64,000 bases of DNA, from the NCBI RefSeq assembly GCF_024347635.1, contig NZ_AP025511.1, positions 1,054,001 through 1,118,000 of the forward strand. The letters run 5' to 3'. Numbering within the stretch: position 1 is the first letter of the stretch; the number at the start of each line of letters is the position of its first letter. The notes beneath the pieces are model-generated. The model made no database searches, was not told the origin of the DNA, and saw only the letters and a program-made list of their open reading frames with translations. This DNA comes from Vibrio tasmaniensis. Its GTDB lineage: Bacteria > Pseudomonadota > Gammaproteobacteria > Enterobacterales > Vibrionaceae. Below, in pieces: positions 26,639 to 34,458 of this stretch. The translations under genes were made by a program, and so were the position numbers.

Positions 26639-27901
26639 TCAACGCTTATTTTTATCCAATAGCATTAATTTCCCAAGTGAGTTGGCGATTTTAGCTAGGT
26701 GTTTATTTGTAATCTTAAGCCAACAATAGAATACAACAGCACGACTATTTTTCTCGTCTGTTTGCAGCTGCGAACTTATTCGTTGCCACTGAAGGTCGGA
26801 CGATAGCTTTTTAAGCTCAACTAACTCAGTGTTACGTCTTAACAGGGTATAAATGAGAGTGCGAGAATGCGCCCAGCGCTGCTCTTTGATGGCAGATAGA
26901 AATGAAATAATCAAAGGTGTTGGGTGATTGTTCCAGTAATGACGCCAGTATCTACAGCCCCGCTCAAAGGCGACTCCGGCTAACGCTAAAGCAGCGACAT
27001 ATATCCAATAAGCCTTCCACCAAGAAGTGAACGTGTGGCGTACTTGAAGTTCAGTTCCCGGCACTGATAAATGTTCAATTTTCTGGGTTTTGGTATTCCA
27101 CCATAAAATATCAATCGGGGGCAGGGTCAAGGTTCCACCATTTTGGATAATGTAAGTCCTTTCTTCTTGACGTTTGGCTTGGTAGCTCGTTCTTACGCGG
27201 TGATCATCAAGTACCACTGGCTTGTCGTAGTTTTTTGCACCTTTATCAAGAGAAGAGGGCAAGAGCGTTGGCAGCAGCATCGCCAAGCTATTTTGAGCTT
27301 GTAGCTCAACTTTACGAGTAATACTGTCACCGACTCTTAACTCATGTTGGTCATTTGAAAAGCCCCAGTTTTGCTGTAGTGATGCTTTGCTCGATACGAC
27401 GCTTGGTCGCTGTCCTGTAAGTTGCGCAGAAGGTAGTTGAGCCGTGAAATGCAAAGGCTGGGTAGCAAACTGGACGTTGACATCCTGACCATTAGACGCA
27501 TTAAATTGTACGGTAACGTCTATCGGAGGGATTGTGTACTGGCCACTTTTGTAAGTATAGACTGGGATCTGCCAACGTTGATGTGACCAACTGTTGCCAT
27601 TTTTACGTCGATTAAAGTTGGTCGCTGAAAGGTCACGTTGTGGGGCGATTAAATTCGGCACTTCGATATCACCAATTTGCGTCCCCGCTGTAAACCAACG
27701 AGACGTCGCCACCTCGATATAGAGGTAAATAGGTTCATTAACCGAGACCGTTGTGCTGTCGTTGCTGCTACTAAGCCAACTTGTCAGTGATACCTGTTCG
27801 TTCAGCGTGTCAGAAGTTGACTTCTCACTTGCAAACGCACCTTGATAACAAAGTAGATTGAGCAAAATAACGGTAAATACACGTTTAAATAGAAGATTCA
27901 T
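26639..27901 (-). CDS. BatD-like exported/membrane protein
   Basis: 420 residues. A signal peptide (about 1-24, ending GAFA) is followed by a periplasmic beta-rich region (VSLTSWLSSSNDSTTVSVNEPIYLYIEV, SWSHQRWQIPVYTYKSGQYTIPPIDVTV) as in BatD proteins of the MoxR/Bat clusters. A membrane span near residues 295-312 (WWKAYWIYVAALALAGVAF) and a basic cytoplasmic tail end the protein. It is the last gene of the sulfatase-MoxR operon and its ATG overlaps the preceding stop by four bases. The role is inferred: a membrane partner of the two VWA proteins. Confidence 0.8.
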   Translation of the reverse strand: MNLLFKRVFTVILLNLLCYQGAFASEKSTSDTLNEQVSLTSWLSSSNDSTTVSVNEPIYLYIEVATSRWFTAGTQIGDIEVPNLIAPQRDLSATNFNRRKNGNSWSHQRWQIPVYTYKSGQYTIPPIDVTVQFNASNGQDVNVQFATQPLHFTAQLPSAQLTGQRPSVVSSKASLQQNWGFSNDQHELRVGDSITRKVELQAQNSLAMLLPTLLPSSLDKGAKNYDKPVVLDDHRVRTSYQAKRQEERTYIIQNGGTLTLPPIDILWWNTKTQKIEHLSVPGTELQVRHTFTSWWKAYWIYVAALALAGVAFERGCRYWRHYWNNHPTPLIISFLSAIKEQRWAHSRTLIYTLLRRNTELVELKKLSSDLQWQRISSQLQTDEKNSRAVVFYCWLKITNKHLAKIANSLGKLMLLDKNKR

Positions 27902-29574
27902 AATTTTGATTCTCGGTATTGCAAAGAGAACTTGTTTTTAAGAAAGAACTCAGGGCCGGCTTCAACTCTTTGTAGCCATTGCTCTGTGATATCTGGATTC
28001 GCTAGCATTTCATCAGCTGAGATTGGCAGCTCTATTTTCGAATCTGGCATGACATTTTGCTCATGGCCATCGGCGGTTTGTGGCTGGTCATCAGGTAAAG
28101 AAAACGATTGTTCGTTTTGTCCTTCATCACTCCGACTCTGACCTTCACTAAAATCATTAATAAACTGAATAAAATCACTAACGACTTTCAAGTTTTTTGC
28201 GACATCATCATTATCTGGTTGACGCTCAAGCAGTTGCTGATACAGCTTTTTTGCTGCGACGTATTCACGTTGGCCCACTAATGCCATCGCCAAATTGAAT
28301 TGAGATTCAAAGTCGTCATATGCAACCCAAATTGAAGCGGCTTGCTCGTATTCACCAGCGTTAAAGTACGCCATCGCTTTGTGTTGCGGAGAAACAAAGT
28401 GCGCGGCGGCCAGTTTCGGCTCTCCTTGAGATGAGTACCATTGACCAAGCTGATCTTGCGTAATCCACAGACTAATGAACACCTGCTGGCTTCGTTCTAA
28501 CCAACTGATTTCTTGTTGATTACTCTCCGTTTTATTTCGCTGCGTGGTATTTTCTGTTTGGACTTGGTTTTCATCTCGCGTTTGCTGGGCTGATGCCGTC
28601 GGTACAATCAAAATATTTGTGGTGATTAAACCCAATACGCACCACTGAACCAGCCAGCCGCGTCGAAACCACATTAAATAAAGTAAAGTTAAAGGAAACA
28701 GCAATAAATAACCGGCGTCTTTCCATGGCAATACAGACTCACTGTTGAGCTCAGCATGAAGTTTTATTTGCCGACTAATGGAAGCAATATCGGTGTTATC
28801 TGTGGTGAAGTAATATAAGTTTCCGTCAGATTTTTTAGCTAAGTCTAGTAAAGACCGATCCGTCTTATCTGCGTTCATTGCGAGAATAATCAGTTGATGA
28901 TCAGTAGAGGCGAAATAATGCGCCACCTTCTCTAATTCATTCATAGGCAGAGTATCACTCAGAATAAGCAGACTGGTGGGTACGTTAAGCCCGTCAAACT
29001 GTGCTTTGATCAAAGGCAGTGTTAAACCGAGGTGTTTTCCCTTTGCTGGCATGATATCAGGGGATATTGCCGTCAAATAGGGTACGAGAACCCGTGGGTC
29101 ATCAGTGAGTGGCATAGCAAGATGCGCCGAACCTGAATAGGCAATTAACCCCGTTGAGCCACTCCCTCTGAGCTCAAGAAGATCTTGTATCTTTTGCTTA
29201 CTACGCTCAAGTCGGTTTGGTGCCACATCTTGATTGAGCATGCTGTTACTGCTATCGAGCAAAATCAGTAAGGCAGATTGCGCCTGATCATTTGGTGAGG
29301 CTTGGCGTTGCCATGTGGGACCCGCACAAATAACGATAGCGAGTGGAAGTACCACTGAGAGCAATTTTAGTGGCAGATTTGCTCGCCAATCAGAACCATT
29401 CACTACTAAAGCCGTCTCTAAATGCTCAGGGAGGTTAGGAAATGCTTTGGTGCTGTTGTCTTTTTTCCACTGTAACCACACTATCATTGCAACAATGGGT
29501 AGCAGAAGCAGCCACTGCGGACGAATAAAGTGGAACTGCTTCAGTATGATTAGAAGATCAAGGTTATCGAACAC
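27898..29574 (-). CDS. VWA-domain membrane protein with TPR repeats (BatB/BatC-type fusion)
   Basis: 558 residues from a GTG start with GGAG upstream. Two N-terminal spans (QWLLLLPIVAMIVWLQW and LLSVVLPLAIVICAG) precede a periplasm-facing VWA domain, with the metal-ion adhesion motif D-S-S-N-S in LLILLDSSNSMLNQD. A further span follows (YLLLFPLTLLYLMWF and neighbours). TPR-like helices lie near residues 385-460 (KAMAYFNAGEYEQAASIWV, LVGQREYVAAKKLYQQLLE). The C-terminal part is Gln/Glu/Asp-rich. Combining VWA and TPR corresponds to BatB and BatC in one chain. It overlaps the upstream VWA gene by 11 bases. Confidence 0.85.
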   Translation of the reverse strand: MFDNLDLLIILKQFHFIRPQWLLLLPIVAMIVWLQWKKDNSTKAFPNLPEHLETALVVNGSDWRANLPLKLLSVVLPLAIVICAGPTWQRQASPNDQAQSALLILLDSSNSMLNQDVAPNRLERSKQKIQDLLELRGSGSTGLIAYSGSAHLAMPLTDDPRVLVPYLTAISPDIMPAKGKHLGLTLPLIKAQFDGLNVPTSLLILSDTLPMNELEKVAHYFASTDHQLIILAMNADKTDRSLLDLAKKSDGNLYYFTTDNTDIASISRQIKLHAELNSESVLPWKDAGYLLLFPLTLLYLMWFRRGWLVQWCVLGLITTNILIVPTASAQQTRDENQVQTENTTQRNKTESNQQEISWLERSQQVFISLWITQDQLGQWYSSQGEPKLAAAHFVSPQHKAMAYFNAGEYEQAASIWVAYDDFESQFNLAMALVGQREYVAAKKLYQQLLERQPDNDDVAKNLKVVSDFIQFINDFSEGQSRSDEGQNEQSFSLPDDQPQTADGHEQNVMPDSKIELPISADEMLANPDITEQWLQRVEAGPEFFLKNKFSLQYRESKL

Positions 29575-30577
29575 GACGTTGTCTCCATAAAGAAAGGGAA
29601 ATCAAACACAGGCTGACGATAAGTGCGATACCGACAAATAGATGATGAATAGATTGCTTAGGTTGAAACTGTTGACTCTCAAACTCGGTCAACTCTAGTT
29701 CATTGATTGTTTGATACGCTTGCGAAAGTTCTTCGCTGTCGAGAGCTTGAAATGCTTGTCCTCCAGACTCCTCGGCAATGCGTTCAATAACCGTCATATC
29801 CATCGCATCTTCACCCGCAGTCGCTGGGTCACCCATCGCAATAACGTGCAGTGTTATGCCTCTTTGCTTTGCCATTTTTGCCGCCTCTATAGGCGGAACA
29901 TGGCTGCCAGTATCATTGCCATCAGTAAGAATAATGGCGACCTTGTCTTTCGGCTCTGCAGTGGATTTATGATTTGATTCTTTGAATGCTTTAAGTGTGA
30001 GTCCAATCGCATCACCTAGGTGGGTCGATTGTCCTGCCATGCCAACATCAGTTTGGTTGAGTAACTCTAGCCAAACCTTTTGGTCCGTCGTAAATGGAGT
30101 CTGGATAAACGCTGAGTCACCAAACAAAATAAGTCCTAGGCGGTCGCCTTGACGTTGGGATGCAAATTCAGCCAATACGTTTTTAGCGGCATCAAGTCGA
30201 CTGATATTGGTACCGTTCTTGTCGGTAAAATCTGTTTTTGCCATCGAGCCAGATAAGTCGGTCACGACCATAATATCTCGTGCAAAGAGTTGCTGGCTTT
30301 GAACCGCTCCGAGCAAAACGGGTTGCGCTAACGCGGTAATGAGCATTAACCAGTTGAGTAACAACAATCGTATTTGCCAACGGGTAGGTTTAAGCTCGTT
30401 AGCTCCCTCATTAGGGGAAACCGCCAAAATACACAAAACCGAAGTGAAAAATGGGACTTTTATTGCGGTGTTTTTGGTTTGAAATGGCGGAGCCCTACGC
30501 ATAACGAATAAGGGGAGGGGCAAAAGGAAAAACCATGCGGGATAGCCCAAAACAAGGCTGTTTAAAAAGTCACTCAT
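29564..30577 (-). CDS. VWA-domain membrane protein (BatA-type)
   Basis: About 337 residues from ATG 30577, which has GAAGGTAAA upstream and overlaps the DUF4381 stop; a longer reading to 30616 would run into that gene. An N-terminal span (GYPAWFFLLPLPLFVM) and a second span (LLLLNWLMLITALAQPVLL) precede the VWA domain, whose DxSxS motif is in VVTDLSGSMAKTDF and whose other metal ligands are in ILTDGNDTG. The C-terminal anchor is HHLFVGIALIVSLCLISLSLW. BatA-type proteins couple to MoxR ATPases, as its position between MoxR and BatD suggests. Confidence 0.88.
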   Translation of the reverse strand: MSDFLNSLVLGYPAWFFLLPLPLFVMRRAPPFQTKNTAIKVPFFTSVLCILAVSPNEGANELKPTRWQIRLLLLNWLMLITALAQPVLLGAVQSQQLFARDIMVVTDLSGSMAKTDFTDKNGTNISRLDAAKNVLAEFASQRQGDRLGLILFGDSAFIQTPFTTDQKVWLELLNQTDVGMAGQSTHLGDAIGLTLKAFKESNHKSTAEPKDKVAIILTDGNDTGSHVPPIEAAKMAKQRGITLHVIAMGDPATAGEDAMDMTVIERIAEESGGQAFQALDSEELSQAYQTINELELTEFESQQFQPKQSIHHLFVGIALIVSLCLISLSLWRQRRVR

Positions 30578-31068
30578 GTGTTTACCTTCGCTAGAGGGTG
30601 GTGGCGTAACCAACATTCACAACGGTGGCATAAATCACCCCATTGCTTATTCGTTAAATGGCATTTTGGGTCAAAGCAGCTTTGCTGCCAGAGCTGACCA
30701 ATTTCATCATCGAACTTCATCTCGTCGTTTGGTAAATAGTCGTCTAGCCATTGCAAGAAGTCATCGCCTTGGAGCGAGGCTGTTGAGCTTTCAACTACTA
30801 CTGAGACACTTTTCATTAGGCTGAACAGCTCCGCTGATTCTGGATAGATAGGAATGAACATTTTGAGATCTTTGAGGGCGGCCCTTCTATATCGGTTGCG
30901 TCGATATCGAATGATGACACGCCATACTCGACAAATTAGGTAAACAAGCAATGCAACTGCAAGTAGTTGCCAACCAGTCGCGAGTGGCAATATCGATAGT
31001 GCTTCTGGTTCTTTCACGGCGGCCATATTCTTAAATAAAAAGGCGCCATTTGACTGTCCCATTATCAT
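30574..31068 (-). CDS. DUF4381 membrane protein
   Basis: About 164 residues from the ATG at 31068, which overlaps the DUF58 stop as ATGA. One strong N-terminal span (LATGWQLLAVALLVYLICRVW) is followed by a basic stretch (RVIIRYRRNRYRRAALKDL) and a cytoplasmic helical region ending CHRCECWLRHH. This layout is that of DUF4381 proteins, which are found almost only in MoxR-DUF58-VWA clusters. Biochemical role unknown. Confidence 0.85.
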   Translation of the reverse strand: MIMGQSNGAFLFKNMAAVKEPEALSILPLATGWQLLAVALLVYLICRVWRVIIRYRRNRYRRAALKDLKMFIPIYPESAELFSLMKSVSVVVESSTASLQGDDFLQWLDDYLPNDEMKFDDEIGQLWQQSCFDPKCHLTNKQWGDLCHRCECWLRHHPLAKVNT

Positions 31069-32006
31069 GCAGTACACCCCACAGCATCTCTAAACTGTTT
31101 AAGGTGATGACCATTGGTATCGACACAGATCAAAGGAAGCGCTTGGCTATCCATCAACTGCTTTACATGGCAAAAGGTCTCAGAAAAATGCTTTAGTAGC
31201 CCCATTTGTGCCTGTTTGACCATCGCGCCTGAACCAAGGTTAAGTTGCTGCTGGCCGTTACTGATCACGCAATCTGAAAGCTGGTCGGCGTATTGAGGTT
31301 GTTCCATTGGATCGGTGATCATAACCGCGATTAAATTGTTATGACGTTGAAGTAACTTAAGCGATTGCAAGCTTGAAGGATTGAGCTCTGCCCAGTCACT
31401 CAATACGATGATCACTGACCGTTTAATTTGTCGTTTACTGAGGTGAGTAATGAGATCATCAAATGTGTTGACTCGTTGACTATCGTTACTTGAATTAAGC
31501 CCTTGATTTGCCGTCGCGATACTATTGAGTTGTTGCAAAACCTTCTTCGGTGAACGGGTTGCAGGATAGTCAGTAATGCTTTGATCTTGCAGTAAGGTCA
31601 GGCTTACTCGGTCATGGCGCTCAATTGTTCGCCATGTAACCAAAGCGGCCAGTTCGGCCGCAACAACGGATTTCATCGTATCAATAGAAGAGAAAAACAT
31701 ATTACTGCGCTGATCGAGGCAAACGATGACATTCCGGTCGAGTTCTTCGTTGTAGGTCCGAACATGTGGTTTGCCAGTACGCATTGTCGTTTTCCAATCC
31801 ATATTACGGATGTCGTCGCCTTGTTTGTAATGGCGTAACTCTTCAAAATCCAAACCTCTCCCATGAGAGGTAGAAGGATGATTCCCTGTCATTGTGCTGG
31901 TGGAGCTGAGTTTACGTAGTATTGGTAAGCTGTGTGTTTCAGTTTGCAGTTTTACCAGTCGTGAGTAAGAGCAATAAACTCTGGGATCTAAAGTTTTGGT
32001 CGGCAT
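31065..32006 (-). CDS. DUF58-domain protein
   Basis: A 313-residue cytoplasmic protein of the DUF58 family. The hallmark stretch is GRGLDFEELRHYKQGDDIRNMDWKTTMRTGKPHVR, here seen at residues 49-84 (positions on the minus strand about 31860-31755), followed by a VWA-like half containing VIVLSDWAEL. DUF58 proteins accompany MoxR AAA+ ATPases and are thought to be adaptors or substrates. The gene lies 13 bases after moxR and overlaps the next gene by four bases. Confidence 0.9.
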   Translation of the reverse strand: MPTKTLDPRVYCSYSRLVKLQTETHSLPILRKLSSTSTMTGNHPSTSHGRGLDFEELRHYKQGDDIRNMDWKTTMRTGKPHVRTYNEELDRNVIVCLDQRSNMFFSSIDTMKSVVAAELAALVTWRTIERHDRVSLTLLQDQSITDYPATRSPKKVLQQLNSIATANQGLNSSNDSQRVNTFDDLITHLSKRQIKRSVIIVLSDWAELNPSSLQSLKLLQRHNNLIAVMITDPMEQPQYADQLSDCVISNGQQQLNLGSGAMVKQAQMGLLKHFSETFCHVKQLMDSQALPLICVDTNGHHLKQFRDAVGCTA

Positions 32007-32019
32007 CTAAACGGTCTCA

Positions 32020-33033
32020 CTAACCAATTAAAACATGATCAAGTAATTCATTAACGACTTGAGAGGGCTGAACTCCAGCTGCGATGGCGTCAAATGTGAA
32101 TGCGATTCGATGTCCTAATACCGGCATCGCGACAGCACGAACGTCATCAGGCTCAACGTAGTTGCGTCCTTGTAGCCAAGCGTGAGCTCGAGCGCAACGA
32201 TCTAAAGCGATTGATGCTCTTGGACTAGCGCCAGTTTCGATCCATTGACTTAGATTTGCGTTGGGATATCGCTCTGGGTGACGAGTTGCCATGACTAAAG
32301 CAACAATATAGTTTTCAACGATGTCTGAAGCATGCAAAGTAGGCAGTGCATTGCGAGCGATAGTAATTGCATTCATATCAAACGGTTCAGTTTTAGTCGG
32401 TGTAGCTTGCTTGCTATTGGCATTAGCCATCTCTGAACGGACCAATTTAATGATCGCCAACTCAGCGGCATCGTCTGGGTAATCGACCTGAATTTTGAGC
32501 TCAAATCGATCCATTTGAGCTTCTGGTAACGGATAGGTTCCGTCTTGTTCTATCGGGTTTTGTGTTGCCATTACCAAAAATACATCGGGCAAAGAGTGTG
32601 TTTTTCCACCAATAGTGACGGTCTGTTCAGCCATCGCTTCAAGCAATGCTGCTTGCACTTTGGCTGGTGCGCGGTTGATTTCATCGGCAAGCACGATATT
32701 GTTGAAAATAGGACCAGGTTGGAAATCTAGGCTGAGAGAATCGCTTTTTTCGCGGTATATATCTGTGCCAGTGACATCGGAAGGGAGCAAGTCCGGAGTA
32801 AATTGAATACGGCCAAAAGAGGCATTAAGACCAGTGGCAAAGGCTTTGACTGCACGTGTTTTAGCCGTCCCAGGTAAACCCTCTAGCAGAATATGACCTT
32901 GTGTAATTAGAGCAATAATCAGTGCATCGACAACATGTGATTGACCAATTAACTCTTGCTCAAGTTGATCTGATAGTGAACGAATTGCGGCTTGAGCCGT
33001 TTTGATAGATTGAGAGTTCATAGGATTAGCCAT
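32020..33033 (-). CDS. MoxR-family AAA+ ATPase
   Basis: About 337 residues from ATG 33033; ATG 33021 is also possible, and a still longer reading would run 50 bases into the maturase gene. The Walker A variant is GLPGTAKT and Walker B is NIVLADEINRAPAKVQ. Sensor 1 is FLVMATQNP with the typical IEQDGTYPLPEAQMDRF, and sensor 2 lies in GASPRASIALDR. MoxR ATPases act as chaperones that remodel or insert cofactors into partner proteins together with VWA proteins. Eight bases overlap the maturase end (ATGGCTAA), so the ATPase is translationally coupled to it. Confidence 0.93.
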   Translation of the reverse strand: MANPMNSQSIKTAQAAIRSLSDQLEQELIGQSHVVDALIIALITQGHILLEGLPGTAKTRAVKAFATGLNASFGRIQFTPDLLPSDVTGTDIYREKSDSLSLDFQPGPIFNNIVLADEINRAPAKVQAALLEAMAEQTVTIGGKTHSLPDVFLVMATQNPIEQDGTYPLPEAQMDRFELKIQVDYPDDAAELAIIKLVRSEMANANSKQATPTKTEPFDMNAITIARNALPTLHASDIVENYIVALVMATRHPERYPNANLSQWIETGASPRASIALDRCARAHAWLQGRNYVEPDDVRAVAMPVLGHRIAFTFDAIAAGVQPSQVVNELLDHVLIG

Positions 33034-34393
33034 TATTTGCGAAAGGAGTTGGTTTGTTACGTTGAAGCAAAGCAACTAAACCATTCAGGATAGGATCTGC
33101 GTAGTCATAGAATGCTTTAAATCCAGAGCACAAATAGTTTAAACCTAGCTCATCATCGCTTGCTTTTGACAAGCGATCTTTAGGGCACCCCCCTCCACAA
33201 AGAGACAGATGAACACAGCGTTTACACTGCTGTGGCAGGCTATCACGCTTGGCCATGCCAAAGGCTTCTTGTCGAGTTGAGAACACTAGGTTGTTTAATT
33301 TACTGTCGTTGATGTTCCCGAGTTGATATTCGGGATACACATAATGGTCGCAAGAAAACACATCACCATTGTGTTCTATTGCGATACCTTTGCCACAAAA
33401 CTCGGCTGTAGTGCACATTTGAGAAGGAAAACCCATCTTTTGCGCGACAGCAGTTTCGAAATAGTTGACCAATACTTTGCCTAAATCGTTATTGACCCAC
33501 TCTTCAAATACCGCAATCAAAAAGTCACCCCAATCTTTAGGTGAAACCGACCAGTCAGTCACCAATGAGTCATTTTGTGTAGAAAAAATAACGTTGTCGC
33601 TATGGGTAGAATGCTCAGTGCGAGTTTTCATCGTCGAATTAATATCAGAGCTAACTGACGAAGATTTATCTTGCCAGAACTGAGGAGCCGTATCGGTGAA
33701 TTCAGTAGCTTCGACACAAGGTGTAAATTGGACATAGCTTGCGCCCAATTCTTGAGTCAAAAATCGGTATACGGCTAATGGATGTTTGACGTTTTCGTTA
33801 TTGACGACGGTCAGGGCGTTAAATGGTACGTTGTGTGATTTCAACAACTGAGCGGCTTTCATTACTCTGTCAAAGGTTGGTTTTCCAGAGCGTGTGACAC
33901 GATAAACATCATGTAATTCACGCGGACCATCGATGGATAGCCCGACCAAAAAGTTGTTTTTTTTCAGAAATTGGCACCATTCCTCATTGAGTAACAAACC
34001 ATTAGTTTGAAGGTCATTGTGAATGGTCACGCCAACGGGTTTGTATTTTTTTTGAAGGATGACAATTTTCAGATAATATTCGACACCAAGCATTGTGGGC
34101 TCACCACCTTGCCATGAAAATACAATTTCATCGCCATCATGACTGTCAATATAACTTTCAATGAAACGCTCCAACGTTTCATCATCCATGCGAGGTTGTT
34201 TTGGTTGATGCAACAACCCTTCCTTATGCAGGTAAAAGCAATATTGGCAATCTATGTTGCACTTAGACCCTCCTGGTTTTGCCATTACGTGAAAGCGACG
34301 TTGGTATTTTGGATTGGCACTCAAGTCTTTATCAGCGGTCTTTAAGGGGCTAAGTTGGATTAGAGTGGAGTCTTTCATGGACACTTTTTGCAT
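33026..34393 (-). CDS. Anaerobic-type sulfatase-maturing radical SAM enzyme
   Basis: 455 residues. Oxidises the active-site Cys or Ser of sulfatases to C-alpha-formylglycine using S-adenosylmethionine and iron-sulfur clusters, oxygen-independently. The radical SAM motif Cx3Cx2C is at C45, C49 and C52 (KCNIDCQYCFY), with SWQGGEPTMLG for SAM binding. The C-terminal SPASM-type auxiliary cluster Cys are in CTTAEFCGKG, FSCDHYVYPEYQLGN and CKRCVHLSLCGGGCPKDR. A loop rich in Ser/Thr near residues 245-270 looks like a species-specific insertion. The adjacent upstream gene encodes a sulfatase of the Ser type, the natural substrate. Confidence 0.93.
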   Translation of the reverse strand: MQKVSMKDSTLIQLSPLKTADKDLSANPKYQRRFHVMAKPGGSKCNIDCQYCFYLHKEGLLHQPKQPRMDDETLERFIESYIDSHDGDEIVFSWQGGEPTMLGVEYYLKIVILQKKYKPVGVTIHNDLQTNGLLLNEEWCQFLKKNNFLVGLSIDGPRELHDVYRVTRSGKPTFDRVMKAAQLLKSHNVPFNALTVVNNENVKHPLAVYRFLTQELGASYVQFTPCVEATEFTDTAPQFWQDKSSSVSSDINSTMKTRTEHSTHSDNVIFSTQNDSLVTDWSVSPKDWGDFLIAVFEEWVNNDLGKVLVNYFETAVAQKMGFPSQMCTTAEFCGKGIAIEHNGDVFSCDHYVYPEYQLGNINDSKLNNLVFSTRQEAFGMAKRDSLPQQCKRCVHLSLCGGGCPKDRLSKASDDELGLNYLCSGFKAFYDYADPILNGLVALLQRNKPTPFANNG

Positions 34394-34409
34394 TCGAGAG
34401 CCTTAAAAG

Positions 34410-34436
34410 CGAATGGTGTGTTATACACACCATTCG
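34410..34436 (-). promoter_or_regulatory. Perfect hairpin between sulfatase and maturase genes
   Basis: Arms CGAATGGTGTG and CACACCATTCG (11 bp each) around loop TTATA. It lies in the 65-base gap, just before the AAGG ribosome site of the maturase. Only four T follow on the minus strand, so partial termination or 3'-end protection of the sulfatase message is more likely than a full stop. Confidence 0.75.
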
Positions 34437-34458
34437 TATTAGTTAAACGTAGGAATAA

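Noticed and set aside
26541..26729. 62-codon plus-strand frame between guaC and the BatD-like gene
   Set aside because: Overlaps the end of the BatD-like gene and has no ribosome site or motif.
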